Origin: Hydrogenophilus thermoluteolus
GTDB taxonomy: Bacteria; Pseudomonadota; Gammaproteobacteria; Burkholderiales; Rhodocyclaceae
Length of the DNA stretch: 64,000 nt
Reading direction: 5' to 3'
Assembly (NCBI RefSeq): GCF_003574215.1
Contig: NZ_AP018558.1
Span: 778,001-842,000 of the forward strand
This document shows, piece after piece, positions 1-8,183 of the stretch. Within the stretch, counting starts at the first letter, position 1, and each line of letters opens with the position of its first letter. The translations under genes and the position numbers were made by a program. The notes beneath the pieces were generated by a model, which had not been told where the DNA came from, searched no databases, and saw only the letters and a program-made list of their open reading frames with translations.

Positions 1-561
1 GTGGCAGAGCGAATTGCGAAAGAGGAGTTGGCGCGGCGGCGCGCTGGCCACCAACCGACGGTCGATCTGGAAGCGATGGTGGGCAATCAGCGGCTCTTTA
101 ACCAGTCGCGTTTCGCCGCTGTGGACGCCGATGCCGCACAGATCGGGGTGCGGGTGACGATTCCGCTCTATGCAGGCGGCGCGATCACGTCGCAGGTGCG
201 CGAAGGGGTTGCGTTGCTGACTCAAGCCGAGCGCAACCGTGAAGCGGCCGAGAGGCAGGCATCGCTGGCGGCAAAACAGGCCTATCTGAACGTGACCAAC
301 GGGCTCACCCGGGTGAAAGCGCTCGAAGCGGCGCTTGCTTCGTCGCTCAAAAATTTGGAAGCGACGAAAACGGGGTTCGAGGTTGGGGTGCGCATCAATC
401 TGGACGTGTTGAACGCGCAGGCGCAAGTGGCCGATGCGCGGACACAACTGGCGCAAGCGCGCTTCGATACGTTGCTGGCGCTGTTGCAACTCAAGGCCGC
501 GGCGGGGCAGCTGGCGGCGTCCGATTTGACGCAGGTGGATGCGCTGTTCGAGGAAGAGTAA
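1..561 (+). CDS. tolC: TolC-family outer membrane efflux protein, C-terminal part
   Basis: The reading frame is already open at the left edge, so only the last 186 residues are present. They show the alternating long helices and short beta stretches of the outer membrane efflux (OEP) family: a strand segment VTIPLYAGGAITSQV near residues 50-65, typical of the TolC barrel and equatorial region, then a long Ala/Gln/Glu-rich helix and a second helix with GVRINLDVLNAQAQVADAR, the usual C-terminal OEP motif. TolC proteins form the outer membrane exit duct of type I secretion and RND efflux systems. The gene converges on waaA and overlaps its 3' end by about 70 bases. Family assignment is firm; whether it is the housekeeping TolC or a dedicated paralogue cannot be told from this fragment. 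Confidence 0.85.
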   Translation: MAERIAKEELARRRAGHQPTVDLEAMVGNQRLFNQSRFAAVDADAAQIGVRVTIPLYAGGAITSQVREGVALLTQAERNREAAERQASLAAKQAYLNVTNGLTRVKALEAALASSLKNLEATKTGFEVGVRINLDVLNAQAQVADARTQLAQARFDTLLALLQLKAAAGQLAASDLTQVDALFEEE

Positions 562-1885
562 ATGGGGTGACTCCGTCCACCGCTGAGTCGCGCTCTGCGG
601 CGGAGGGGGTGAGGAGCGGCGCTACGATGGCCATCGTTCGATCGGTGGCGCCGCGGTGCGCCGCAAGGAAAAGTGCCCCTTGGGCGACGTGCTCTGCGTG
701 AAGTTCCGCGCTGTGCAGTAGCCGCAATGCGTAACGAAGCCCCGCTTCCGGATCGGGGCATTGGACGATCGCACGGGAACGACGGCCCGTGGCAACCAAG
801 TCTTCAAAGTGGAAGACGTGGGGACCGACTACCGGTGGGCAGCCGGCAGCAATCGCTTCCAGGGGGTTTTGTCCGCCGAAGGGTTTCCAACTGCCGCCGA
901 TGAGTGCGGCGCGTGCCATCGTATAGTAAGCGGTCATTTCGCCCAGGCTATCTCCCAACCAGACGTCCAGCCCTGGGTGGGGGAGCGCTTCGCTTCGTCT
1001 GGCCCACTGATAGCGGCGTTGGGTTAGGAGCGCCCCAACCGCGTCACACCGTTCGGAATGACGGGGAACGATCACCAAGAGCGGGGCGCGCCATTGCGGG
1101 GGAAAGGTTTCGAGGAGCCGTTCCCACGCGTCGAGCAGCAGTTTCTCTTCGCCGTCGCGGGTGCTTGCCCAGACCAACGCCGCCCGGTTGCCCAAGTGGC
1201 GTTGCCAGCTTTTGCCCAGCGCGACCAGTTCGGGGTTGGGCGTCTGGTCGAATTTGAGGTTGCCGGTGACCACCACGTGCTTTGCCCCCAGTTCGCGGAA
1301 ACGTTCTGCGTCATCCGCGGTTTGCGCAGCAATCAGGGTGAGCGCTTCCCACGCAAGCGGTAGCCAACGCTGCCAGCGGCGGTAGCGGCGGAACGACCGT
1401 TTGGAGAGGCGGGCGTTGATGAGCGCAATCGGTATCGCCGTTTCCTGCGCGACGCGCAACCAGTTGGGCCACAGTTCCGTTTCCATCAAGAGGAGGGCGC
1501 GCGGGCGGGTGGCGGCAACGAACGCGGCGACCCATGCTGTGTGGTCATAGGGTGCCCAGGCTTGGCGCACCAGTGGGTCGCCGCTCCACGCGCTTGCGCC
1601 GGTTTCGCGGCCGGTAGGGGTCATGTGGGTGAGGAGTACCGGCAGCGAGGGGTACTGGCGGCGAAGCGCCGCGATGAGCGGTTGCGCCGCACGCGTTTCG
1701 CCAACGGAAACCGCGTGCACCCAAACGGGACGCGCCAGGGTCTCGGGCCACGTGACGACGCCGAATCGTTCCGCTATCCCTTCGGCGTAACCAGGGTGGC
1801 GCGACTCGGCAAGCCGTTTGAGCCGCTTTTCCAGCAACGGGCGCGCCCAGTGCCACAGGCGATCGTAGATATGGTAGGTTCGCAC
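491..1885 (-). CDS. waaA: 3-deoxy-D-manno-octulosonic acid (Kdo) transferase
   Basis: This inner-membrane-associated GT-B enzyme adds Kdo to lipid IVA in LPS synthesis. The N-terminus has the expected arginine-rich start followed by PGYAEGIAERFG; HAVSVGE near residue 57 contains the conserved catalytic glutamate; the C-terminal half has PRHSER and GGSWKPFGGQNPLEAIAAG (family usually GGHNPLE). It starts at GTG (1885), directly before the conserved first residues. A TATACT at 1898-1893 would put transcription start almost on the start codon, so the message could be nearly leaderless. At 464 residues it is about 40 longer than typical, because of a Pro/Ser-rich tail that runs into the convergent tolC end; the tail looks unconserved. 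It is divergent from apaH, 35 bases away. Confidence 0.93.
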   Translation of the reverse strand: MRTYHIYDRLWHWARPLLEKRLKRLAESRHPGYAEGIAERFGVVTWPETLARPVWVHAVSVGETRAAQPLIAALRRQYPSLPVLLTHMTPTGRETGASAWSGDPLVRQAWAPYDHTAWVAAFVAATRPRALLLMETELWPNWLRVAQETAIPIALINARLSKRSFRRYRRWQRWLPLAWEALTLIAAQTADDAERFRELGAKHVVVTGNLKFDQTPNPELVALGKSWQRHLGNRAALVWASTRDGEEKLLLDAWERLLETFPPQWRAPLLVIVPRHSERCDAVGALLTQRRYQWARRSEALPHPGLDVWLGDSLGEMTAYYTMARAALIGGSWKPFGGQNPLEAIAAGCPPVVGPHVFHFEDLVATGRRSRAIVQCPDPEAGLRYALRLLHSAELHAEHVAQGALFLAAHRGATDRTMAIVAPLLTPSAAERDSAVDGVTPFTLPRTAHPPASNRTPPAAPPRP

Positions 1886-1920
1886 AGTTGTCAGTATAGC
1901 GCGAAGGGAGGGTTCGTGCG

Positions 1921-2745
1921 ATGGCCACCTGGGTGGTGGGCGATGTCCAAGGGTGTTGTGCCGCGTTGGAGCGATTGTTGGCGTTGTGTCAATTCGACCC
2001 GCAGCGCGATCGTTTGTGGTTGGTCGGTGATTTGGTGAATCGCGGGCCGCAGTCGCTCGAGGTGCTGCGGTTGCTCACCTCGTTGCCCGAAAAGGCGGTG
2101 ACCGCGGTGTTGGGCAACCACGATCTCTATGCGTTGATGCGCGCGGCGGGGCTCAAAAAAAGCGCGAAAGACGACACGCTCGATTCCCTTTTTTCCGCGT
2201 CGGGCCGCGACCGCTTGCTCGATTGGTTGCGGGCGCGGCCGCTGTTGGTCTGGGACGAGGCGTTGGGGTGGGCGATGGCGCACGCCGGCGTTCCACCGGT
2301 GTGGGATTGGGAAACCGCAGTAGCGGCCAACGCCGAAGTGATTGCGAAATTGCAGCACGACTTGGGCTGGTTGCGCCAACTCAAAGGGGGAGAATCGGTC
2401 TGGCACCCCGCATTGGAGGGGATGGCACGGATTCGCTACATCGTGAATGGTTTCACACGCATGCGTTTCGTCGATGCAATGAGCGGGGCCCTGGAGCTCA
2501 AAGCGAAAGGGCCGCCGACGAACGCGCCCAAGGGAACCGTTCCCTGGTTTCGCTATGCCAAACGGGTGGCGTTGCCGTATCGGGTGGTTTTCGGTCACTG
2601 GTCGCTGTTGGGGTTTTATGCCGACGCGGCGGTGATGGCGGTCGATACGAGTTGCGTCTATGGTGGACGGTTGACCGCGGTGCGACTGGAAGATCAGGCG
2701 GTGGTTTCGGTGGCGTGTACCGATTGTGGCGGCACGAAGGGGTGA
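1921..2745 (+). CDS. apaH: Symmetrical bis(5'-nucleosyl)-tetraphosphatase
   Basis: It hydrolyses diadenosine tetraphosphate to two ADP, clearing a stress nucleotide in the cytoplasm; ApaH of E. coli also removes Np4 caps from RNA. The protein (274 aa, normal length) carries the metallophosphatase motifs in order: GDVQGC near residue 7, GDLVNRGP near 37, GNHDLYA near 65, and the downstream His motifs AHAG and FGHWS. A clear ribosome site, GGGAGG, lies 8 bases before the ATG. The gene stands alone on the plus strand between waaA (divergent) and olsA (convergent, 24 bases apart). Confidence 0.96.
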   Translation: MATWVVGDVQGCCAALERLLALCQFDPQRDRLWLVGDLVNRGPQSLEVLRLLTSLPEKAVTAVLGNHDLYALMRAAGLKKSAKDDTLDSLFSASGRDRLLDWLRARPLLVWDEALGWAMAHAGVPPVWDWETAVAANAEVIAKLQHDLGWLRQLKGGESVWHPALEGMARIRYIVNGFTRMRFVDAMSGALELKAKGPPTNAPKGTVPWFRYAKRVALPYRVVFGHWSLLGFYADAAVMAVDTSCVYGGRLTAVRLEDQAVVSVACTDCGGTKG

Positions 2746-2769
2746 GCGCTGGCACGCTCGGTGCACGGG

Positions 2770-3663
2770 CTACGCGGCTTCTTCCTGCGCGTGCGCCAAA
2801 GCCGCGCGGATCGCCTGTTCGGCGTTGCGGGTGAGCGTTTTGCGGTCGTTTCCGGTAAGGGGGGAAAGGAGTTGCACGCGGGCGGTGAGCGGTCGGGCCG
2901 CAAGGAGGTTTTCGAGGGTATCCCAGAAGGTCATTGCGCCGACGAACGCGGCCGCGGTGGTTGGGGTACCGTCTGCGCGGTGGTAACTGAGCGCGACCGG
3001 TTGCACGGGTGCGTTGGCGTGCACGGCGCTACTCAGTAACGCGCTGTGAAACGACCGCAGGGTGGTGCCGTCGGTTGTCGTTCCTTCGGGAAACAAGGCG
3101 ACGGTTTCGCCGTTTTGGAGCGCCGCGGTGAGGGTTTTGCCGATGGTCGCAGCGTGGTGCTTGGAGCCGCGCGCAAGGAAAATCGTGCCGTGCTGAGCGG
3201 CGAGCCAACCCAACACGGGCCAGCGCCGTACCTCACTTTTGGCGACGAACCGCATGGGAGCCACGGCCATGAGGACTGGGATGTCGAGCCAGGAGATGTG
3301 GTTTGCGACGACGAGCGCACCTGGGTGGATGGCGCCGGTGACGACGAGCTCGACGTCGAGTGCGGCCAGAATCCGCCGTGCCCAGAAGGATCGGAGGCGC
3401 GCTCGTTGGCTTGGGCGAAGCCACGGGAAGAGGGCGATCGTGGCGAGTAGCCCGAAGAGGAGCCAGCCAAAGAGCCGCAGTTTGCACCACCACGCGGTGC
3501 GGTAGCGTTGGGCGGTAGTAGCGTTTTCGAAGGTCAAAGGCGGCAGCGCTTTACCCAGGCAAGGTTCGAAGCGATCAAGCGTAGCAGATGTGGGGGCAGA
3601 CGCCAAGCGGTACCTGCTTGGGGTGGGCGTCGGGCGGTGCGGTGCAACCATCGTGTGCGCCAC
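2770..3663 (-). CDS. olsA: Lyso-ornithine lipid O-acyltransferase / PlsC-type acyltransferase
   Basis: It is a PlsC-family membrane acyltransferase of 297 residues. An N-terminal membrane segment (about 58-80) is followed by the catalytic HX4D box NHISWLD and the substrate box FPEGTTT. By family alone it could be a 1-acyl-glycerol-3-phosphate acyltransferase (PlsC). Its position, only 3 bases after an OlsB-like gene, makes OlsA, which adds the second fatty acid to lyso-ornithine lipid, the better reading. It is last in the apparent phoX-olsB-olsA group. The acyltransferase call is firm; substrate specificity is inferred from context. Confidence 0.8.
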   Translation of the reverse strand: MAHTMVAPHRPTPTPSRYRLASAPTSATLDRFEPCLGKALPPLTFENATTAQRYRTAWWCKLRLFGWLLFGLLATIALFPWLRPSQRARLRSFWARRILAALDVELVVTGAIHPGALVVANHISWLDIPVLMAVAPMRFVAKSEVRRWPVLGWLAAQHGTIFLARGSKHHAATIGKTLTAALQNGETVALFPEGTTTDGTTLRSFHSALLSSAVHANAPVQPVALSYHRADGTPTTAAAFVGAMTFWDTLENLLAARPLTARVQLLSPLTGNDRKTLTRNAEQAIRAALAHAQEEAA

Positions 3664-3666
3664 CGG

Positions 3667-4443
3667 TCACGCGTGACTCAACGATTCGCTACGAAGCGCA
3701 TTTCGGGAGAAGTGTCGGCGGTAGCGCGGGGCGAGCCGTTCTCCGTCGAGTAGCACGGGAAAGTCGACGCAGTGGAAATCGGGGTCGATCGTCGGGTCGC
3801 CTGCAATCCAAGCACCTGCGGCCAAGTAGGCCAAGATGAGCGAGGGACAAGGCGCGGGTTCGACGCCGTCGAGCGGCATCGGTTCGATGCGGCGCCACGG
3901 GGTGACATGAAATTCGATCGGCGCTTCGTACTTTTGCCGCAGGGTCCGGTATTGCGCGAGCACGGCGTCGAGGCCGCCATGGTAGGGGAACGACGCCAGA
4001 CCGAAAAGGTACCGGACACGAAAGCGCGCAAGGTACGTGGCAAGACCGCGAAAAAGCAGTCCGATCACCGCGCCAGTGCGGTGTTCGGGGGCGATACAGG
4101 CGCGCGACAGTTCGACGAAATCGAGCCGTTTGATGCGGGTGAGATCGTATTCGGCTTCGGCGCACCGTTCGCCGACGACCCGTGCGCTGCGGGACGGCAG
4201 CAGACGGTAGCAACCGACCACCGAATCGTCACTCTTGTCGAGCACGAGCAGATGGTGGCAGAAGGGGTCGAAAAGGTCGTGATCAAGGCCCGGCTTGCGG
4301 GTTTTGAGGCGAGCGCCCCACTCGCCTGCAAAGACACGGTAGCGCAGCCGCTGTGCGGCGAGCAGTTGCGCGTCGTCGTGGGCGAGGATGAGGCGATAGC
4401 GCGGGGTTTCGGCAAAACAGAGGGTGGGGTCGGTCGCGGTCAT
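3667..4443 (-). CDS. olsB: L-ornithine N(alpha)-acyltransferase (GNAT fold)
   Basis: OlsB links a 3-hydroxyacyl chain from acyl-ACP to the alpha-amino group of ornithine, the first step to phosphorus-free ornithine lipids. The protein shows the family pattern RYRVFAGEWGARL near residue 30, then GLDHDLFDPFCHHLLVLD, then ELSRACIAPEHR and a GNAT core. I chose the ATG at 4443 because AGGGAG lies just before it; an in-frame ATG at 4488 would add 15 unlikely residues. The product is 258 aa, slightly under the usual 280-300. It lies 80 bases after phoX and immediately before olsA. Some relatives act in hemolysin-like or PEP-CTERM contexts, but the adjacent acyltransferase supports the Ols pathway. 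Confidence 0.83.
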   Translation of the reverse strand: MTATDPTLCFAETPRYRLILAHDDAQLLAAQRLRYRVFAGEWGARLKTRKPGLDHDLFDPFCHHLLVLDKSDDSVVGCYRLLPSRSARVVGERCAEAEYDLTRIKRLDFVELSRACIAPEHRTGAVIGLLFRGLATYLARFRVRYLFGLASFPYHGGLDAVLAQYRTLRQKYEAPIEFHVTPWRRIEPMPLDGVEPAPCPSLILAYLAAGAWIAGDPTIDPDFHCVDFPVLLDGERLAPRYRRHFSRNALRSESLSHA

Positions 4444-4474
4444 GGCTTGCTCCCTGTGTGACGGGGTTTCCCAG

Positions 4475-4504
4475 CTGCCCGCAGCCACTCAGGGGTGCGG
4501 GCAG
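4475..4504 (-). other. GC-rich hairpin between phoX and olsB
   Basis: CTGCCCGCA (4475-4483) and TGCGGGCAG (4496-4504) form a perfect 9-bp stem with a 12-base loop, placed between the phoX stop and the olsB ribosome site. No U-tract follows on the minus strand, so it is not a standard intrinsic terminator. It may be a processing or 3'-stabilising stem, or a partial attenuator, between the two genes. Confidence 0.5.
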
Positions 4505-4523
4505 GGGGTTGTGGCGTTGGCGT

Positions 4524-6554
4524 TCAGGCAGCGCCGAAGATCGGAGCGCCATCTTCCCGTTCGATCACGAGCGTGGCGCTGCGGGGCCGGCCACCGGTGA
4601 TTTCCGGGAATTGGCTGTGTGGCCAGTCGGAAAAGAGCGTGGGTTGTTGGTTGAGCACTGTGTTAAGCATTTCAGCCGGAAAACCGGGGGCGCGCGGATG
4701 CCCTTCCGCTTCACCTGGGTGTTGGATGTTGATGAACATCGTGCGACCGTCTGGGCTGAAGGTGATGCCGGTGATTTCGCAACCCGACGGCCCGACGAGA
4801 AAGCGGCGGATTTCGCCGGTATTCGGGTCGGCAACCAACATCTGGTTGTTGCCTTGCCCCGCGAATTCGCCACGATTGCTGTAATTGCCGTCGGTCTGGA
4901 TCCAGAGCCGCCCCATGCGGTCGAACGCGAGCCCATCGGGGGAGTTGAACATGTTTTCGCGAGTGACGTTGATCGAGCCGGCGCGGGGATCCGTTTCCGG
5001 GTAGACTGCCGGGTTGCCGGCTATGACGAAGAAATCCCACGCGAACTCGGTTGCAGCGGCGTCGTTTCCTGCCTCTTGCCAGCGGACGATCTGCCCCCAG
5101 AAGTTGGGCGCGCGCGGGTTCGCGGCGTCGACGGCATCGGCTTGACGTTTGCTGTTGTTGGTGAGGGTGACGAAGACTTCGCCGCTCGTTGGGTGGATCG
5201 CGATCCATTCGGGCCGATCCATTTTGGTCGCGCCTGCAACGTCTGCCGCGGCACGGGTGAAAATGAGGACCTCGGCGTCCGTGGGGAACCGGGGGTCTGA
5301 TGCGATTTTCGGATTGGCGCGGGAAAGGAGATGCCAACGCCCGAGCAGGCGGCCGTTGCCCGTGTCGTTGCTCGTGAATTCCGCAACGAAGAGGTCACCG
5401 TCGTCCAAAAGATCACGGTTCGCCTCCGGATTGGTCGGGTCGAACGGTTTTCGGCTGACGAATTTGTAGAGGTATTCGAACCGTTCGTCGTCGCCCATAT
5501 AGACGACCACCCGTCCATCTTTTGCGAGCGTCACCGCGGCGTTTTCGTGTTTGAAACGCCCAAGCGCGGTGCGTTTTTTCGGTGTGCTTTCCGGATCGAA
5601 CGGGTCGATTTCGACCACCCAACCGAAACGGTTGGGTTCGTTCGGGGTGCGCGCCACGTCGAAACGGGGGATCGCTTCATGCCAGCGGTAACCGAAACCA
5701 TTTGCGATGCCGTAGCGTTTGTGCATCGGATCGTTGGGGTTGCCATTACCGAAGTAGCCGTTGAAGTTTTCTTCGCAGGTGAGGTAGGTACCCCACGGGG
5801 TGACGCCGTGTGCACAGTTGTTGAGCGTTCCCAGGACGAGTCGGCCGCTGGGGTCGTCTTGCGTTTGCAGGAGCGGGTGACCTGCAGCGGGGCCGGTGAG
5901 CGCGCACGGGGTGGCGCCAGTGATGCGGCGGTGGTAGCGACTTTCCGGCACTTTGTCCCAGCCGTTTGGCCCGCGTCGCAGATGGATGATCGAGACACCG
6001 TGCGCCGCGATCGCTTTGTTCGCTTTTTCCTCACTCAGCGTCGCTTGGGGTAGGAAATCGGCGGGATAGAGGTATTCCAGATTGGTGTATTCGTGGTTGA
6101 GCGCAAGGAGTCCTTCGTCGCTTTTTCCGGGAAATGGAAAGAGGTGCATCCCGTCGTGGTTGTCACCGATCTGCTGCGCTTGCTCGGCGGCGGTGTTGCT
6201 GCCATCCGGTTTGAAATGGGCGTTGGGATGGGTCAGCGGGTCGCCCCAGGGGAGGATCGCGCGGATCTTGAAACCAGGCATCACGGTGACACGATCTTCG
6301 GAGTGTGTCGGGATGCTGGGGCCAAAAGGGGCAAGCAGCGTGCTGGTATTCGACACGCGTTGCGGTGCACCGGGCAGTGCTGCGGCGGTACCACGGGCGG
6401 TGGCGGCGTTCGTCCAGGGCGCAAAGAGGGCCAAAAGCGCACTACCAACCGCTCCTTTGAGGAGTGCTCGCCGCTTTTCCATCACGCACGCGGCAATTTC
6501 GTGGAACGTTGGATTGGTGCTGTCGTTGCTCAGCGGTTCGTCGTATGCTTTCAT
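4524..6554 (-). CDS. phoX: PhoX-type alkaline phosphatase (DUF839), Tat-exported
   Basis: PhoX enzymes are periplasmic, calcium- and iron-dependent phosphomonoesterases that release phosphate from organic esters. The product (676 aa) has a twin-arginine signal KRRALLKGAVG at about residues 27-37 followed by a hydrophobic stretch. The mature part carries DUF839 features: EDRVTVMPGFKIRAILPWGDPL, FPFPGKSDEGLLALNHEYTN, GTYLTCEENFNGYFG, PDGLAFDRMGRLWIQTDG and NIQHPGE. The ATG at 6554 is chosen for its AGGAG ribosome site and the signal peptide; the frame stays open upstream only as an antisense shadow of the neighbouring kinase gene. A Pho-box-like sequence lies 46 bases upstream. olsB and olsA follow on the same strand. 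Confidence 0.92.
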   Translation of the reverse strand: MKAYDEPLSNDSTNPTFHEIAACVMEKRRALLKGAVGSALLALFAPWTNAATARGTAAALPGAPQRVSNTSTLLAPFGPSIPTHSEDRVTVMPGFKIRAILPWGDPLTHPNAHFKPDGSNTAAEQAQQIGDNHDGMHLFPFPGKSDEGLLALNHEYTNLEYLYPADFLPQATLSEEKANKAIAAHGVSIIHLRRGPNGWDKVPESRYHRRITGATPCALTGPAAGHPLLQTQDDPSGRLVLGTLNNCAHGVTPWGTYLTCEENFNGYFGNGNPNDPMHKRYGIANGFGYRWHEAIPRFDVARTPNEPNRFGWVVEIDPFDPESTPKKRTALGRFKHENAAVTLAKDGRVVVYMGDDERFEYLYKFVSRKPFDPTNPEANRDLLDDGDLFVAEFTSNDTGNGRLLGRWHLLSRANPKIASDPRFPTDAEVLIFTRAAADVAGATKMDRPEWIAIHPTSGEVFVTLTNNSKRQADAVDAANPRAPNFWGQIVRWQEAGNDAAATEFAWDFFVIAGNPAVYPETDPRAGSINVTRENMFNSPDGLAFDRMGRLWIQTDGNYSNRGEFAGQGNNQMLVADPNTGEIRRFLVGPSGCEITGITFSPDGRTMFINIQHPGEAEGHPRAPGFPAEMLNTVLNQQPTLFSDWPHSQFPEITGGRPRSATLVIEREDGAPIFGAA

Positions 6555-6599
6555 CGTTGCGCTCCTGTCGTGCAGACACGGGTAGCTTAGCGAATCGGT

Positions 6600-6617
6600 G
6601 TGACAACTTGATGACAG
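6600..6617 (-). promoter_or_regulatory. Pho-box-like PhoB site upstream of phoX
   Basis: Read on the minus strand, the 18 bases are two 7-mers in direct repeat, CTGTCAT and TTGTCAC, spaced 11 bases start to start. This is the layout of the enterobacterial Pho box (CTGTCAT-N4-CTGTCAT/C) with very few mismatches. TAAGCT at 6589-6584, 10 bases beyond the box, can serve as the -10 element, which is how PhoB-activated promoters are usually built. The site is 46 bases before the phoX start. Confidence 0.72.
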
Positions 6618-6624
6618 GATCTGA

Positions 6625-6653
6625 TTGACCGGGGGGTGCCTTACCGCTAGAAT
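6625..6653 (+). promoter_or_regulatory. Sigma70 promoter of the PfkB-family kinase gene
   Basis: TTGACC at 6625-6630 and TAGAAT at 6648-6653 are separated by exactly 17 bases, which predicts transcription start near 6660 and a leader of about 27 bases. It is back to back with the Pho-box-like site; only 7 bases separate the -35 element from the box. Confidence 0.75.
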
Positions 6654-6686
6654 GGCCCGGATTTTGGGCTTTGCTAAGGGGGAACC

Positions 6687-7643
6687 GTGTCTTTTCCGAT
6701 TGCGGTGTGTGGGTCGATGGCCTACGATACGATCATGGTCTTTCCCGATCGTTTCCGCAACCACATCTTGCCGGAACAGATCCATATCTTGAACGTGGCG
6801 TTCCACGTTCCCGAATTGCGGCGAGAATTCGGTGGGTGCGCCGGAAACATCGCGTATGGGTTGCGGTTGCTGGGGATGGATCCGATCATTGTCGCGACGA
6901 TGGGGCAGGATGCCGGGCCCTATTTGGAACGGTTGCGCCAGTTGGGGATCCGCGACGAGGGGATCCGTCTCTTCGCGGAAGAGATGACGGCGCAGGCTTA
7001 TATCATCACCGACCTCGACGACAACCAGATCACGGCGTTTCATCCGGGTGCGATGCTGCGTTCGCACGCCGCATCGATCGAGCCGGGGTGGGGCGCTGTA
7101 TGGGGGATCGTCGCGCCCGACGGGCGCGAAGGGATGTTGGTCCACTGCGAAACCTTTCACGAACTGGCGGTGCCGTTCGTTTTCGATCCGGGGCAGGGGT
7201 TGCCGCTCTTGACCGGCGCGGAGTTGGTGCGCTGCCTGGAATTGGCGCAGGTCGCGGTGGTCAACGACTACGAAGCGAAGCTGTTGGAGGAGCGCACGGG
7301 GTTGCGGCTGCCGCAGTTGGCGGAGAGGGTCGAGGCGCTGATCGTGACCCGAGGCGGAGAAGGCGCGGATCTTTTCTGTGATGGGCGGTGCGAACGGATC
7401 GAGGCTGTGCCGCCGCGAGCGGTGGTCGATCCGACGGGGTGCGGCGACGCGTTTCGCGCCGGACTCTTGTGTGCGAAAGCGCTCGGGGCCGATTGGGGCG
7501 ATGCGGTACGGCTCGGGTCGGTGATGGGTTCGGAAAAGATCGCGGTGAGCGGCGCGCAGAACTATGCCCTTACCTTTTCTGAAGCGGTGGCGCGGTTGCG
7601 CACCCACTACAGGGTCGGGGCAGCATGGGCTAAAATGCCGTAG
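6687..7643 (+). CDS. PfkB-family carbohydrate/nucleoside kinase, adenosine-kinase-like
   Basis: It is a ribokinase-fold kinase of 318 residues. The N-terminus SFPIAVCGSMAYDTIM, the substrate glycine motif FGGCAGNIAYGLRLLG near residue 50, and the C-terminal PfkB signature DPTGCGDAFRAGLL near 250, with the catalytic aspartate, are all present. The sequence resembles the adenosine/sugar kinase branch more than phosphofructokinase, but the substrate cannot be assigned. The start is GTG at 6687, after AAGGGGG. It has its own sigma70 promoter and is followed by an outer membrane lipoprotein gene 53 bases on. Confidence 0.85.
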   Translation: MSFPIAVCGSMAYDTIMVFPDRFRNHILPEQIHILNVAFHVPELRREFGGCAGNIAYGLRLLGMDPIIVATMGQDAGPYLERLRQLGIRDEGIRLFAEEMTAQAYIITDLDDNQITAFHPGAMLRSHAASIEPGWGAVWGIVAPDGREGMLVHCETFHELAVPFVFDPGQGLPLLTGAELVRCLELAQVAVVNDYEAKLLEERTGLRLPQLAERVEALIVTRGGEGADLFCDGRCERIEAVPPRAVVDPTGCGDAFRAGLLCAKALGADWGDAVRLGSVMGSEKIAVSGAQNYALTFSEAVARLRTHYRVGAAWAKMP

Positions 7644-7696
7644 TCGGTACGTCGTGACAATGGTGGATCGGAAACGCGCAGCAGCAGGAGGTTTCG

Positions 7697-8164
7697 ATGA
7701 ACAAACGGTTTTTGACGGTGATCGTCGGGGTGGCTGGTAGCGCGCTGCTGGTGACCGGGTGTGCGCCCAGTTTGGGGAGCAGCGCCTACGCCCGTACTGA
7801 GGCGCGGCGGGTGATGGAGGTCAAATACGGGGTGATCGAAGCGATCCGTCCGGTGCAGCTCGAAGGGACGGAATCGGGCGCTGGAACGCTCACGGGTGCG
7901 CTTTTGGGGGGGCTTGCGGGGAACACCTTGGGTGGCGGACGTGGCCGAATTGCCACCACCGCGGTGGGGGCGGTTGCGGGTGCCGTGGCCGGTCAAGCCG
8001 TGGAGGGTGCCGTGACCGCTCGCCCAGGGGTAGAGATCACGGTGCGCCTCGACAATGGCCGCGTCTTGGCGGTGACCCAAGAGGATGAAGGTGAAGGGTT
8101 CCGCGTTGGCGAACGGGTTCGGCTTTTGACCGACCGTTACGGCAACGCGCGCGTTGCCCGTTGA
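7697..8164 (+). CDS. Glycine-zipper outer membrane lipoprotein (SlyB/Pcp-like)
   Basis: It is a 155-residue lipoprotein with a type II signal: hydrophobic MNKRFLTVIVGVAGSALL, then lipobox VTGC with the modified Cys at about residue 22. The middle holds a glycine-zipper 2TM segment (GALLGGLAGNTLGGG and GAVAGAVAGQAVEGA). The C-terminal 45 residues form a small beta domain (VEITVRLDNGRVLAVTQ, FRVGERVRLL). This matches the SlyB/Pcp/17-kDa antigen group, which stabilise the outer membrane. GCAGGAGGTT gives a strong ribosome site. Exact physiological role unknown. Confidence 0.85.
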   Translation: MNKRFLTVIVGVAGSALLVTGCAPSLGSSAYARTEARRVMEVKYGVIEAIRPVQLEGTESGAGTLTGALLGGLAGNTLGGGRGRIATTAVGAVAGAVAGQAVEGAVTARPGVEITVRLDNGRVLAVTQEDEGEGFRVGERVRLLTDRYGNARVAR

Positions 8165-8183
8165 TGGCGCGGGTTACGGGCGG

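Noticed and set aside
6555..7607. Open frame extending phoX upstream by about 350 codons
   Set aside because: It is antisense to the PfkB-family kinase gene; the twin-arginine signal and ribosome site mark the true start at 6554.
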